The notes: a model not told the origin generated them from the letters alone. A DNA stretch of 64,000 nt from G020354785 sp964521285 (GCA_964521285.1 CAZFQS010000006.1:1-64000); one strand, 5' to 3'; shown: positions 26,613 to 36,362, numbered from the stretch's first letter. Numbers and translations are program-made.

Positions 26613-27935
26613 TTAATCTTTCGGCCAGTATTTATCAACCAGTTCTTTCTTTGCTCCGACTTCTTCAGGTTTAAAGTATTTGTTAAATAATTGCCATCCG
26701 GTGTCAAGCATTTCATCAATATCAATATTAACGTCAATGGCTAATAGTTTTTCCGCGTAGTCTTTTGCAAACTGAAGGCTTCTTTCATCATAGTCAGTCA
26801 GGTCGAATCCGTTTTCAAGTTTAATTTTTGCATATGCAGCATCAGCATATAATCTTACCGAGGCATTCATCACCTGCGGATGGTCTTCTCTTGTTTTTTT
26901 CCCTATTACGAGCTGTTTTAACCGGGACAAACTTCTGAAAGGATCGACAATTACTTTTCCGATATCGGAATCTCTTCTCAGAAATAATTGTCCCTCGGTG
27001 ATATATCCGGTATTATCCGGTATTGCATGAGTAATATCTCCACCAGAGAGTGTTGTAACAGCAATAATAGTTATTGATCCTCCATCAGTGAACTGAACAG
27101 CTTTTTCATAGATCTTTGCCAGATCACTATAAAGGGACCCCGGCATACTGTCTTTTGAGGGTATCTGGTCCATACGGTTTGATACTATGCTCAGTGCGTC
27201 TGCAAATAAAGTCATATCTGTCAGCAGCACAACGACACTCTGATTTTTATCAACCGCAAAGTATTCTGCAGCTGTAAGCGCCATATCCGGGACGAGTAAT
27301 CTTTCTGCCGGGGGATCGTCAGTAGTATTTACAAAGCTCACTATATGGTCCAGAACCCCTGCATTATCGAAAATATTCTTATAAAAAAGATAATCATCGT
27401 TAGTAAGGCCCATTCCTCCCAGTATTATTTTGTCTGCCTTCGCCCTTAATGCTACCATAGCCATAACCTGGTTGTATGGCTGGTCAGGATCAGCAAAGAA
27501 AGGTATTTTCTGACCTGAAACAAGAGTGTTATTTAAATCTATACCTGCTATACCTGTAGCTATCAATTCCGAGGGTTGTTCTCTTCTAACGGGATTAACG
27601 GAAGGTCCGCCGATCTCACGTTCTTCACCTTCCAGGGCCGGGCCCCCGTCAATAGGTTCGCCATAAGCATTGAGAAAGCGTCCGGCGAGGTCATCGCTAA
27701 CTTTCAACGTAGGTGGCTTACCCAGGAATGTCACTTCAGCGTTCGTAGGTATGCCTTCGGTACCTCCAAATACCTGCAGAGTAACAGTATCTTCAATAAT
27801 TTTAATAACCTGCGCCAATTTATTGTTAACAACTGCCAGTTCTTCATATCCGACTCCCGGGGCCTTCAATGAACAAGTTGCTTTGGTAATCTGATTGATT
27901 TTTGTATATATTTTTTGAAAAGCTCTGGTTTCCAT
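26613..27935 (-). CDS. Rotary V/A-type ATPase subunit B (non-catalytic head)
   Basis: Non-catalytic nucleotide-binding subunit of the A3B3 head. The 440-residue protein has the family N-terminal (YTKINQITKATCSLKAPGVGYEELA) and the RQPEVNPVRREQPSELIATGIAGIDLNNTL stretch, FADPDQPYN, and the MDQIPSKDSMPGSLYSDLAKIYEKA segment near the nucleotide site. No P-loop is present, as expected for subunit B. Its ATG shares one base with the stop of subunit A (TAATG). Confidence 0.95.
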   Translation of the reverse strand: METRAFQKIYTKINQITKATCSLKAPGVGYEELAVVNNKLAQVIKIIEDTVTLQVFGGTEGIPTNAEVTFLGKPPTLKVSDDLAGRFLNAYGEPIDGGPALEGEEREIGGPSVNPVRREQPSELIATGIAGIDLNNTLVSGQKIPFFADPDQPYNQVMAMVALRAKADKIILGGMGLTNDDYLFYKNIFDNAGVLDHIVSFVNTTDDPPAERLLVPDMALTAAEYFAVDKNQSVVVLLTDMTLFADALSIVSNRMDQIPSKDSMPGSLYSDLAKIYEKAVQFTDGGSITIIAVTTLSGGDITHAIPDNTGYITEGQLFLRRDSDIGKVIVDPFRSLSRLKQLVIGKKTREDHPQVMNASVRLYADAAYAKIKLENGFDLTDYDERSLQFAKDYAEKLLAIDVNIDIDEMLDTGWQLFNKYFKPEEVGAKKELVDKYWPKD

Positions 27936-29692
27936 TATGCTATCTTTCGTTCATCTATAATTTTTAATAATTCCTTTTCATATTTTATAAATTTTTCTGA
28001 TTTAAATTCAGAATAGTTCATTTGTTTGTATTGATTTATGATCCTCTTGAAATAAATATCCACCTCTGTAAATGATTCGAAACTAAAATCAGTATTACAA
28101 ACATTAAGTACGTGTTCCAGCATATACTTTTGCCTTTCTATAGGCGTAGACTGATCTATCTTATCAAAAGCATCCTGTTGTAATACTACGAAGTCAATAA
28201 TCTCAGATTTCCAGAAAATGATATGATAATCAACCGGCACACCGTCATCCCCAAGAATATTAATCTGCTCATAAGTTTCTTTACCACGCTGGAAGATGGT
28301 TTTAGCTTCATTCACCCTGTCAATCCAGGTATCTGAAATTTTGTTTTCAACATATTCTGCGAATTCAGGATATTCAAGATATTTTGAATAACTGTCAATA
28401 GGGTCTACAGCAGGATAGCGCTTACTGTCGGAGCGATGCTGTGCCAGTGCATAAAAGCATCTGGCTACTTTTTTTGTTGATTCGGTTACCGGTTCTTTAA
28501 GGTTCCCGCCCGCAGGAGATACTGTGCCGATAAAGGTTATTGATCCGGTTTCTTTATTATTTAAAATAGTATAACCTGCGCGTGAATAAAAATTTGCGAT
28601 AATAGCCGGCAGGTCCGTTGGGAAAGCATCAGGGCCAGGCAGTTCTTCAAGCCTGTTTGACATTTCTCTCAATGCCTGTGCCCATCTCGATGTTGAATCA
28701 GCCAGCATTAATACCCTTAGCCCCATTGCACGGTAATATTCTGCAATTGTCATAGCAGTATAAACTGAAGCTTCCCTTGCTGCCACTGGCATATTTGATG
28801 TATTGGCAATAATTATGGTTCTTTCCATCAGTTTCCTGCCTGTTCTGAAATCTTCCAGCTCCGGGAACTCTTTAAACAGCTCTACAACCTCGTTTGCTCT
28901 CTCACCGCATGCAGCGACGACCACAATATCAGCTTCTGCCTGTCTTGAAATAGCATGCTGAAGAACGGTCTTGCCACAACCGAAAGGTCCGGGTATAAAG
29001 CCCGTTCCACCCTCAACAATAGGATTTAAAGTATCAATTATTCTTACACCTGTTTCCAGTAGTTTAAATGGCCGGGGCTTTTCCCTAAAAGCTTTTATAG
29101 CAACCTTAACGGGCCATTTCTGTACCATGGTTACAGGAATGGCCTTACTGTCATTGCCGGCCAAAACGGCAATTGTATCATTTACTTTATAATCACCTGC
29201 CTTTACAATACTTATAACTTTATAAGATTCGTTAAAAGAAAAGGGGACCATAATTTTATGAGGCATAGCATTTTCTTCGACTTCACCTAACCAGTCTCCT
29301 GCTATTACTGAACCTCCTGCCCTGGCAACAGGTTTGAAATGCCAGATTTTATCCTCATCCAAAGCACTTGTATACTGGCCTTTTCTAAGGAATATACCTT
29401 CCATTTTATCCAGGTCATTCTGCAGTCCATCGTAATTTTTGGATAAAAGTCCGGGCCCTAGCTCAACCTCCAGCATATGGCCGGTAAAGGTAACATCACT
29501 TCCTATTTTTAATCCTCTTGTACTTTCAAAAACCTGCACAAAAGCATTTTTGCCATGTATTTTTATTACCTCAGCCATCAACCTGTCTTTGGCAAAAAGT
29601 ATATAACATATCTCATTTTGAGATATCGGTCCGTTAACCTCAACAATTACGAGATTTGAAATAATACCTTTTACTATTCCTTTTGTAAACAT
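27935..29692 (-). CDS. Rotary V/A-type ATPase subunit A (catalytic head)
   Basis: Catalytic subunit, 585 residues. P-loop GPFGCGKTVL at about 235-244, with the family non-homologous insertion before it, then FPELEDFRTGRKLMERTI, the LADSTSRWAQALREMSNRL catalytic segment and SYSKYLEYPEF. Matches the A-type catalytic subunit rather than F1-beta. One-base overlap with subunit B. Confidence 0.96.
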   Translation of the reverse strand: MFTKGIVKGIISNLVIVEVNGPISQNEICYILFAKDRLMAEVIKIHGKNAFVQVFESTRGLKIGSDVTFTGHMLEVELGPGLLSKNYDGLQNDLDKMEGIFLRKGQYTSALDEDKIWHFKPVARAGGSVIAGDWLGEVEENAMPHKIMVPFSFNESYKVISIVKAGDYKVNDTIAVLAGNDSKAIPVTMVQKWPVKVAIKAFREKPRPFKLLETGVRIIDTLNPIVEGGTGFIPGPFGCGKTVLQHAISRQAEADIVVVAACGERANEVVELFKEFPELEDFRTGRKLMERTIIIANTSNMPVAAREASVYTAMTIAEYYRAMGLRVLMLADSTSRWAQALREMSNRLEELPGPDAFPTDLPAIIANFYSRAGYTILNNKETGSITFIGTVSPAGGNLKEPVTESTKKVARCFYALAQHRSDSKRYPAVDPIDSYSKYLEYPEFAEYVENKISDTWIDRVNEAKTIFQRGKETYEQINILGDDGVPVDYHIIFWKSEIIDFVVLQQDAFDKIDQSTPIERQKYMLEHVLNVCNTDFSFESFTEVDIYFKRIINQYKQMNYSEFKSEKFIKYEKELLKIIDERKIA

Positions 29693-29702
29693 TTTAAAAC
29701 AC

Positions 29703-30557
29703 TTAATTTAATATAAAATCTTTCGGAAACTCATAGCTCGTTTCCAGGCTATTCAGTAAGTCACTGAATAATTTGTTCCCTGTATCCCTGTCTAATTTCA
29801 GCCATCTTTCAATAATTTCAACCTTTATAGTATAGGCGAATATCCTTTCGATTGTGAAATAATAAAAAAACGTCCATTCCCCTAATAATTCCCATTTTAT
29901 CAAATCAATTCTTTTTTCCCTGTCAATAATATTTTCCTCTTCAGTTGCTTCTAATATTGCTTCCAGCTTCGGAAATTCGTAACTAATACCAAAATCCCGC
30001 GCATTGCTTTTAACTAATTTTTCTGTTATTTCATTATTCCCGATAAGTTCATTTTTAATTTCCATTTTATATTTTCTGCAATTAGCAGCTGTTAATATGT
30101 TGGTCAGGTCCATTTCAAACTCAAACCATTTGCGAATGAACCGATTTTCTATTGTTCTTAAATAATTATAGTATAGCTGGGTAATCTGATTTTCCCATTC
30201 TTTACCCGGAAATACCGGTGTTTCGTTCTTATATGCATCTATAATTTGTCCGAAATAGCCAGGAATTTCTTTTTCATATGTATAAAGGGCATCATCTTTA
30301 ACAAGGTAAAATATTTCTTCAAAGTCCGATTTGGATAAATTCCCGAGTTCATTAATTTTTGATTTCGGCTCTTTTAGTAATTTAAGAACATTCAGATTAT
30401 CGTATTTCCAGAACAATGATTCAATTAATTTGAAGTCACTGAAATGCAGTACTTCTTTAAGTTGATTTTTGAAATTCAAAAGAATAAAATCAATTTTTTT
30501 CGTATCAATGAATAACTCAGGAAGTCCTGCTACTAAGCAATGGTATTCACGCCTCAT
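29703..30557 (-). CDS. DUF2764 family protein of the ATPase operon (possible subunit C equivalent)
   Basis: A 284-residue protein found between subunits E and A in the ATPase operons of Bacteroidota, Chlamydiae and spirochaetes. N-terminal REYHCLVAGLPELFIDTKK, a middle YNYLRTIENRFIRKWFEFEMDLTNILTAANCRKYK and C-terminal KWELLGEWTFFYYFTIERIFAYTIKVEIIERWLKL resemble the helical fold of the V-ATPase C/d subunit. Inference: it takes the place of the missing subunit C as the collar between rotor and shaft. The starts of DUF2764 and E are 3 bp apart. Confidence 0.8.
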   Translation of the reverse strand: MRREYHCLVAGLPELFIDTKKIDFILLNFKNQLKEVLHFSDFKLIESLFWKYDNLNVLKLLKEPKSKINELGNLSKSDFEEIFYLVKDDALYTYEKEIPGYFGQIIDAYKNETPVFPGKEWENQITQLYYNYLRTIENRFIRKWFEFEMDLTNILTAANCRKYKMEIKNELIGNNEITEKLVKSNARDFGISYEFPKLEAILEATEEENIIDREKRIDLIKWELLGEWTFFYYFTIERIFAYTIKVEIIERWLKLDRDTGNKLFSDLLNSLETSYEFPKDFILN

Positions 30558-30560
30558 TTC

Positions 30561-31178
30561 TTACTCCTCAGAAAATAATAATTTAATTAATCTTGGCCTT
30601 AAATATTGTTTGAAGAAGTTAATAAAATCTTCTTCTGTAAAACTTATTTTATAACTGCCGTTTTTGGGACCGATCTGGAAACCCGATTTTACATCAGCGT
30701 CAAACCTGATTTCAATACCCTTTTTCAGTAAATCTTTAACAGATTTTGTAAAATATTGTTGAATTTCTTTTTCCTGTTTTTCAGGCAGAAGGATAGTAAG
30801 ATCCGCATCTTCGTTTGATGCAGGCTGCCAGTTTTTTATACTGGTTTCAATTAATTTTTTTATAAAGTCCTTGTCTTCAAAAACCTTTTTAACTGACGTG
30901 CTAACAATTTCACCGTTAATTAAATCGGTAATCTGTTGTTTTAAGGCATTTATAGCCTGTTTTGAAGAGAGTCTGAATTCAGCTTCCGAACTGGATTTTA
31001 TTTCGTCAGATTTTTTTTTGGCATCATTAATAACCTTATCTGCTTCTTTTTTTGCCTTAACGATTATATCTTCGGCCTGCTTTTTAGAATCATTTATAAT
31101 TTTTTCAGCTTCAGCATTACCTTTTGAAATACCTTCCTTGAATATTTTTTCTGTAAGTTCCTGTAATTTATTCTGCAT
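30561..31178 (-). CDS. Rotary V/A-type ATPase subunit E (peripheral stalk)
   Basis: Peripheral stalk subunit and first gene of the operon. Residues about 1-105 form a long charged coiled coil (AEKIINDSKKQAEDIIVKAKKEADKVI); the C-terminal domain contains NLLINGEIVSTSVKK-like and GIEIRFDADVKSGFQIGPKNG segments that bind the head. Length 205 is normal. No separate G/H stalk partner gene follows. The next genes in the operon are DUF2764, A, B, D, I and K. Confidence 0.9.
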   Translation of the reverse strand: MQNKLQELTEKIFKEGISKGNAEAEKIINDSKKQAEDIIVKAKKEADKVINDAKKKSDEIKSSSEAEFRLSSKQAINALKQQITDLINGEIVSTSVKKVFEDKDFIKKLIETSIKNWQPASNEDADLTILLPEKQEKEIQQYFTKSVKDLLKKGIEIRFDADVKSGFQIGPKNGSYKISFTEEDFINFFKQYLRPRLIKLLFSEE

Positions 31179-31405
31179 TTTTCAATTTAATTTCAGAAAT
31201 AATAAAAATATAAAAATAGGAATTTATTAGAAAAGAAGATAAAATATTTAATATTGTAATTTGTTTAAATCAGTTCATGTAACAGAACTTATTTATTTGC
31301 ATATGTAAACTGACTAATTATTTTGCTGATATAGCATTTTTTGATTTAAAATATAAGTATTTTCATTTGTCGCAGTAAAGCAACATACTGTAAGAGGCTA
31401 ACAAT

Positions 31406-33106
31406 ATGGATTATGGATTTTTAGATCTATTGAGGTTACTGGGGGCCCTGGGACTTTTTCTTTTTGGCATGAAACTTATGAGTGAGTCCCTGCAAAAGGT
31501 AGCCGGAACAAGGATGAGGAGTATTCTCTCGGCAATGACTTCAAACAAATTTATGGGAGTCTTTACCGGATTCCTCATTACAGCTATAATACAGTCATCA
31601 TCTGCTACGACGGTTATGGTCGTTAGTTTTGTAAATGCGGGATTGTTATCATTAGCCGAGTCCATTGGTGTAATTATGGGAGCTAACATAGGTACAACCG
31701 TTACAGCATGGTTAATATCTATTTTAGGATTTAAAATAGATATTTTTTCTATTACATTTATACTGATTGGTTTAGGACTACCTATATTATTTTCAAAAGA
31801 TAAAAGCAGAAGTTCCTGGGGTGAGGTAATAATAGGATTTTCATTAATATTTTTAGGATTGCATTATTTAAAGGAATTTACTCCCGATATAAACAGAAAT
31901 CCCGAGTTATTGGGATTTTTATCAAAGTACACAAGCACAGGATTTATATCGGTATTAATTTTCATAATAATCGGTACTGTATTAACAATGATTATTCAAT
32001 CATCAAGTGCAGTAATGGCATTGACACTTGTTATGTGTTATAACGGATGGATTTCATTTAATATGGCAGCTGCAATGGTTCTCGGACAAAATATAGGTAC
32101 GACAATTACTGCAAATCTGGCAGCACTTATTGCTAATTCCTCGGCCAAACGCGCTGCAAGAGCACATTTTGTTTTTAATTTAACCGGCGTAATTCTCCTT
32201 TTACTGGTATTTAATCCCTTCCTGAAATCAATAAACTGGTTTATTGTTAAAATCGGATTAAATTCACCATATGTAGTAGCAGAACAAACCGCTGTACAGA
32301 CAGCCCAGGCTATGCCGGTTGCCTTGTCAGTATTTCATTCAGTATTTAATATTTTAAATACACTGGTCTTAATATGGGCCATTCCTTTTATTATTAAAAT
32401 TGTTAAGGTTATGGTACCTGATCGTGATGAAGATGAAGATTTCAGCCTTAAATATATTAATACAGGTTTACTTTCAACAGGTGAGTTATCTATATTACAG
32501 GCCAGAAAGGAAATGCAGCTATATGTGGCGCACGTTACAAAAATGTTTGAATTCGTTAAAGAATCTTATAAATCAAAAGAAGGTAAGAAATACAATAAGT
32601 TTCTGGCAAAAATCAGAAAATATGAAGATGTTTCTGACAGGATGGAGGTGGAGATTGCATCATATCTAACGAGGATCACAGAAGAGTCATTCAGCAGTTC
32701 CAGCTCCGAAAGAGTTACTACTATGCTCAATATGGCGAGTAATATTGAGAGCATTGCAGACTCAACCAACAAACTGGCAGATACTATTGAAAGGATGAAT
32801 TCCAGTAAAGCAAGCTTCACAAAGGAGATGGACAAGAATATAAACAGACTATTTACACTCATAGATCAAATACTAAAAGAATTGAATGAAGGATTTGCCA
32901 GGGAAGAATCATTAACATTTCCAGGTAAAAACAAGACTTTCAGAAAAGAATTGCAGAATATGGAAAGAGTCTTAAAAGAAGAGCATTTTAAAAACCTGAG
33001 AAAGAATAGATACAAATGCTCTATGGGCATTATTTATTCAGATATGTATGATGAAGTTGTTAACCTGGGTAATTATGCACTTAATGTTTATGATCTTTTA
33101 GTATAG
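31406..33106 (+). CDS. Na+/phosphate cotransporter family protein with PhoU-like tail
   Basis: Inner-membrane Na+-coupled phosphate carrier of the NptA/PNaS type, 566 residues. Two inverted copies of the QSSSA motif are visible (IQSSSATTVMVVSFVNAG and IQSSSAVMALTLVMCYNGW), each with a nearby GANIGTT or GQNIGTT. The last 200 residues form a helical PhoU-like domain (about 350-566). A Na+-driven carrier fits with the Na+-type rotor of the adjacent ATPase. Divergent from that operon. Confidence 0.93.
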   Translation: MDYGFLDLLRLLGALGLFLFGMKLMSESLQKVAGTRMRSILSAMTSNKFMGVFTGFLITAIIQSSSATTVMVVSFVNAGLLSLAESIGVIMGANIGTTVTAWLISILGFKIDIFSITFILIGLGLPILFSKDKSRSSWGEVIIGFSLIFLGLHYLKEFTPDINRNPELLGFLSKYTSTGFISVLIFIIIGTVLTMIIQSSSAVMALTLVMCYNGWISFNMAAAMVLGQNIGTTITANLAALIANSSAKRAARAHFVFNLTGVILLLLVFNPFLKSINWFIVKIGLNSPYVVAEQTAVQTAQAMPVALSVFHSVFNILNTLVLIWAIPFIIKIVKVMVPDRDEDEDFSLKYINTGLLSTGELSILQARKEMQLYVAHVTKMFEFVKESYKSKEGKKYNKFLAKIRKYEDVSDRMEVEIASYLTRITEESFSSSSSERVTTMLNMASNIESIADSTNKLADTIERMNSSKASFTKEMDKNINRLFTLIDQILKELNEGFAREESLTFPGKNKTFRKELQNMERVLKEEHFKNLRKNRYKCSMGIIYSDMYDEVVNLGNYALNVYDLLV

Positions 33107-33260
33107 AAAAATTCCTGATATGTTTCCCTGTATTTCTTCGATATACATAATTAATATTAAATCAACAGGTTAAATTTGTTAATATAAAGATTTGTATATA
33201 TTAAAATTATAATAGTAACTTTATTTACAAATCGTGATTTTTTAATAATAAAGCTTATTT

Positions 33261-34037
33261 ATGGAAAAGAAATTATTAATAGTTGTTTTAGTTTGTGGTT
33301 ATATGCTTATGGGTTTTAACCAGGAAAGATCAGTTGATACGCTTTTAAATGATTTTCAATCAAATGACTGGCCGACTGTATTAAAAGCTAAAGAAAATTT
33401 AGAGAATCTGGAAGGTAAACCTATACCCGAACTAATGAATCTGTTAAGTTCAAGTTCAATAGTAAAATTGCAAAATACAGGTGATCTGATTTATCCGGGT
33501 GCCGAGAAATTTTATGGTCACGGACAAATAATAGACTATGACATAGATGACATATCAATTCGTGCAGGATGGTTGCTTGAAGATATAACTTTTCAGAGGT
33601 TTGGATTTGATGGAGTGCATATAGAGGAAGACAGACTTATTAATTTTATAAAATATAATTTTCCTGGTTACTATGACACTCCGGGTAACAAAAATAAGCT
33701 TGAAAGTATTTCAACTTCTGAAAAGCGCAGTCTGATTAAAGATCTGAGCGTTAAAAAAGCTATTGAGTGGTGGGAAAAAGAAGCACAAGACTGGAACAGG
33801 CTTGGTGCACTTGTCAGTGCCCTAAGAAGTGATGATGAAAAAAGACAGGTTAAAGCTTTGTTTTATATACGGAACGGCAGGACACAATGTACCGGGCTGA
33901 CCAAAAGTTACTATAAGAAAAAGATGCATCATATAGTAGTTGAATTATCAAAGGTGCAGGTAAAGAGGGTCTCAGAGCATGCAAAACTGATTTTGCTTGA
34001 TACAAGTTATGAGTGGTTGAAAATGAAACAGATTTAA
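33261..34037 (+). CDS. Exported protein of unknown function
   Basis: A 258-residue protein with an N-terminal hydrophobic segment (KKLLIVVLVCGYMLMGF) that may be a signal peptide. The next part (NDWPTVLKAKENLENL) resembles a HEAT-like helix pair; mid-protein there is HGQIIDYDIDDISIRAGWLLEDITFQRFGF, then AIEWWEKEAQDWNRLGALVSALRSDDEKRQVKALFYIRNG. No family recognised. It stands alone, followed 63 bp later by another small exported protein on the same strand. Confidence 0.6.
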   Translation: MEKKLLIVVLVCGYMLMGFNQERSVDTLLNDFQSNDWPTVLKAKENLENLEGKPIPELMNLLSSSSIVKLQNTGDLIYPGAEKFYGHGQIIDYDIDDISIRAGWLLEDITFQRFGFDGVHIEEDRLINFIKYNFPGYYDTPGNKNKLESISTSEKRSLIKDLSVKKAIEWWEKEAQDWNRLGALVSALRSDDEKRQVKALFYIRNGRTQCTGLTKSYYKKKMHHIVVELSKVQVKRVSEHAKLILLDTSYEWLKMKQI

Positions 34038-34100
34038 AGATAAATTCCCATAGTTTATATTTTAAAAACAATTAGTATAATTCTTTGAAATAAATATAAA

Positions 34101-34496
34101 ATGGTAAGGAATAAAATCTTAATTATTTTAACTGTATTCTTATTACTCTATTCAGGTCATACAGAAGCTCAAAGAGAAATATTTATTAAATTAATTGAAT
34201 TCAGACTGGATAACATAAGTGAAAAGGATTATGAGAATGAATATTTCATGACAATTAAATTTAATAAAGGTTCGACCTATAAAATTAAAGTGACAAATCA
34301 TTTGGAAAACTATGCAGGGGAAGCGGTTTTTGAGTTATTAGATGCAGACAAATTGGTTCTGACGAATTTGGTAGGAGAAAAATATTATGAAGTTTTTAGT
34401 TTTGTATGCAATAAAACAGGTTTTTATGATATTCTTATAAGATATAAAGATAATAAACCAGGTAATTCAGTTATTGATATAAAACTTCTGCAATAA
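34101..34496 (+). CDS. Small exported beta-rich protein of unknown function
   Basis: A 131-residue protein with a signal peptide (KILIILTVFLLLYSGHTEAQ). The mature part is predicted all-beta (MTIKFNKGSTYKIKVTNHLENYAGEAVFELLDADKLVLTN, YYEVFSFVCNKTGFYDILIRYKDNKPG), suggesting a single Ig-like or jelly-roll domain. No family recognised. Convergent with a small lipoprotein gene, stops 4 bp apart. Confidence 0.6.
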   Translation: MVRNKILIILTVFLLLYSGHTEAQREIFIKLIEFRLDNISEKDYENEYFMTIKFNKGSTYKIKVTNHLENYAGEAVFELLDADKLVLTNLVGEKYYEVFSFVCNKTGFYDILIRYKDNKPGNSVIDIKLLQ

Positions 34497-34500
34497 AAGA

Positions 34501-34926
34501 TTATTGATATTTAAGTTTTACATTTAAGTCATTCCCCTCGATAATCCAGCAATCCTCATCACACTCACCACTTACGTGTTTTATCCTGATCTTTGTGCCG
34601 TCAATTGCTATGATTTTCTCAGCACTTTTAATATATTCCGCAGCAACAGAAAATTCTTTATTTATAGGAACTAAAAGATAAAACGGATTAGCATATGCTG
34701 TGTCAATCCATTCAATCTCATTATTTTCCACTTCATCTTTATATACCGTAAGTGGAATGGAATCATAAATATCATTTATAGTAAGTTCTATAACAAGATA
34801 AGCACTGTCAGGTTTTTCCTGGTAACACTCCTCACAATTCACACCTGCTGTAAATATTTTTTCACTGCAGGCATACATTAATGTTATAAGAAAAAGTATA
34901 ATTACAAATCTATCCATCTTTATCAT
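34501..34926 (-). CDS. Small lipoprotein of unknown function
   Basis: About 141 residues with the start at ATG 34926; a TTG at 34941 overlaps the upstream stop and an ATG at 34917 is also possible. The lipobox is TLMYACSEK. The mature part has two Cys motifs, CEECYQ near the N-terminus and CDEDCWI near the C-terminus, spaced as possible disulfides, and otherwise looks all-beta (YLVIELTINDIYDSIPLTVYKD). No family recognised. It directly follows the ankyrin-barrel gene and is probably co-transcribed with it. Confidence 0.6.
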   Translation of the reverse strand: MIKMDRFVIILFLITLMYACSEKIFTAGVNCEECYQEKPDSAYLVIELTINDIYDSIPLTVYKDEVENNEIEWIDTAYANPFYLLVPINKEFSVAAEYIKSAEKIIAIDGTKIRIKHVSGECDEDCWIIEGNDLNVKLKYQ

Positions 34927-34937
34927 TCCTCTTTTGT

Positions 34938-36362
34938 TCAAAATTCTCCGATATTAATTGGGAAATAATTATTCTTCCTTCTGTTGAAATTAAATATAAA
35001 AGATATATTAAATCTGTCCGGTCTGACATTGTATAGATCATAGTCTAAATATTCGTACTGCACATTTATTGCAAGATAACTATTACTCCAGACTATCCCT
35101 GCTCCCGGAGAGAATATCAGCCTGTTTTCAGGCTTCGACAGGGAGCCCCTGTAACTGCCAAAAGTATATAGTCCTTTAGCTCCCAGTGAAATTCCCAGTA
35201 TTGACCCGGTATTGAATTTTACTATATCAAATTTTTTGTCCAGACCCACTATAAATGACATTCTTCGTTCCCAGTACTGGTAAGATAATTCTTCAGATTC
35301 TTTTTCAAGAACTCTTATTGCCCAGGGGCGTATATAAAGTCCGGTTACTATATCAGCATTAAATTTCTTATCATGTAACCCGAAGTTTATGCCAGTCATA
35401 AAGTCATCAAAGTTCCAGTTTAAATTTAAACCCAAATTATATTGATTAAAAGCCGGCCATAAATTTTTTCTGCCTTTGTTTTCCAGTAATAATTTTTTAA
35501 TTGATTTGTATTTGTACTCACTTGCCAGGGAAACCGGATTTTCAGAAAAAGATATTTTTTCATTAACATTTGCTCCCTTTTCTATCAGGAATTTTAATAA
35601 TTCCAGATTCTCGTATTCAACCGCAATAGCTACAGGAGAATAACCATTAAGTGTTTTTGAATTAATATCTGCACCGTTACTAATAAGTAATTCAATTAAA
35701 TCAGTATGATCATTTTGTGAAGCGCAATGAATTGCCTCATAGCCCCTGTTATCTTTTGAATTCACATTTGCTCCTTCCTCAATTAAGCGGTATGCTATGT
35801 CATAATCGCCAAAATAGGAAGCAACCATCAGGGCATCGGTACCGGAATTATTTTTTTTATTCAAATCAGCATCATAATACATCAGCATGTCCGACATTAC
35901 AAAATGTCCGTATGCTGTGGCATACATAAGAGCAGTATTACCATCATTATCACTGATATTTATATCTGCACCTTTTCTGATAAGATATTCAGCAATATGC
36001 AGATTGTTGTTTATGACTGCATTTATTAATACAGGTATCCCATTATCAGGCTTTTTATCCATATCAGCCCCGTTCAGTACTAAAATCTGAACAATACCGG
36101 TGTCCTGGTTTTGCACTGCGTACATCAGGGGAGTTATACCTTCCCATGTTGAGGTCTTAATATCAGCACCCTCATTTAGCAGACGCAGAACCTCGTTGGT
36201 GTAACCTTTTTCAGATGCAATAATCAGGTTATAATCAATATTTCCGCTTACATAAGCGGTGGTGTCAATTAAAGTACTGTCGATATAAACAGAATCCTGG
36301 GCAAATACATTTATTGAAAATAATGTAATTAATATAAATAGAAACTGATTTTGAATTTGCAT
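34938..36362 (-). CDS. Exported ankyrin-repeat protein with C-terminal beta-barrel-like domain
   Basis: A 474-residue protein starting at ATG 36362, giving a clean signal peptide (MQIQNQFLFILITLFSINVFAQ); the TTG at 36395 is an unlikely start. Residues about 45-300 are about eight ankyrin repeats (GNTALMYATAYGHFVMSDML, GYEAIHCASQNDHTDLIELL, LLKFLIEKGANVNEK). From about 310 to the end alternating hydrophobic strands (YNLGLNLNWNFDDFMTGINFGL, IVTGLYIRPWAIRVL, YLAINVQYEYLDYDLY, RFNISFIFNFNRR) look like an outer-membrane barrel of six to eight strands. The fusion would place ankyrin repeats in the periplasm. Function unknown. Confidence 0.78.
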   Translation of the reverse strand: MQIQNQFLFILITLFSINVFAQDSVYIDSTLIDTTAYVSGNIDYNLIIASEKGYTNEVLRLLNEGADIKTSTWEGITPLMYAVQNQDTGIVQILVLNGADMDKKPDNGIPVLINAVINNNLHIAEYLIRKGADINISDNDGNTALMYATAYGHFVMSDMLMYYDADLNKKNNSGTDALMVASYFGDYDIAYRLIEEGANVNSKDNRGYEAIHCASQNDHTDLIELLISNGADINSKTLNGYSPVAIAVEYENLELLKFLIEKGANVNEKISFSENPVSLASEYKYKSIKKLLLENKGRKNLWPAFNQYNLGLNLNWNFDDFMTGINFGLHDKKFNADIVTGLYIRPWAIRVLEKESEELSYQYWERRMSFIVGLDKKFDIVKFNTGSILGISLGAKGLYTFGSYRGSLSKPENRLIFSPGAGIVWSNSYLAINVQYEYLDYDLYNVRPDRFNISFIFNFNRRKNNYFPINIGEF

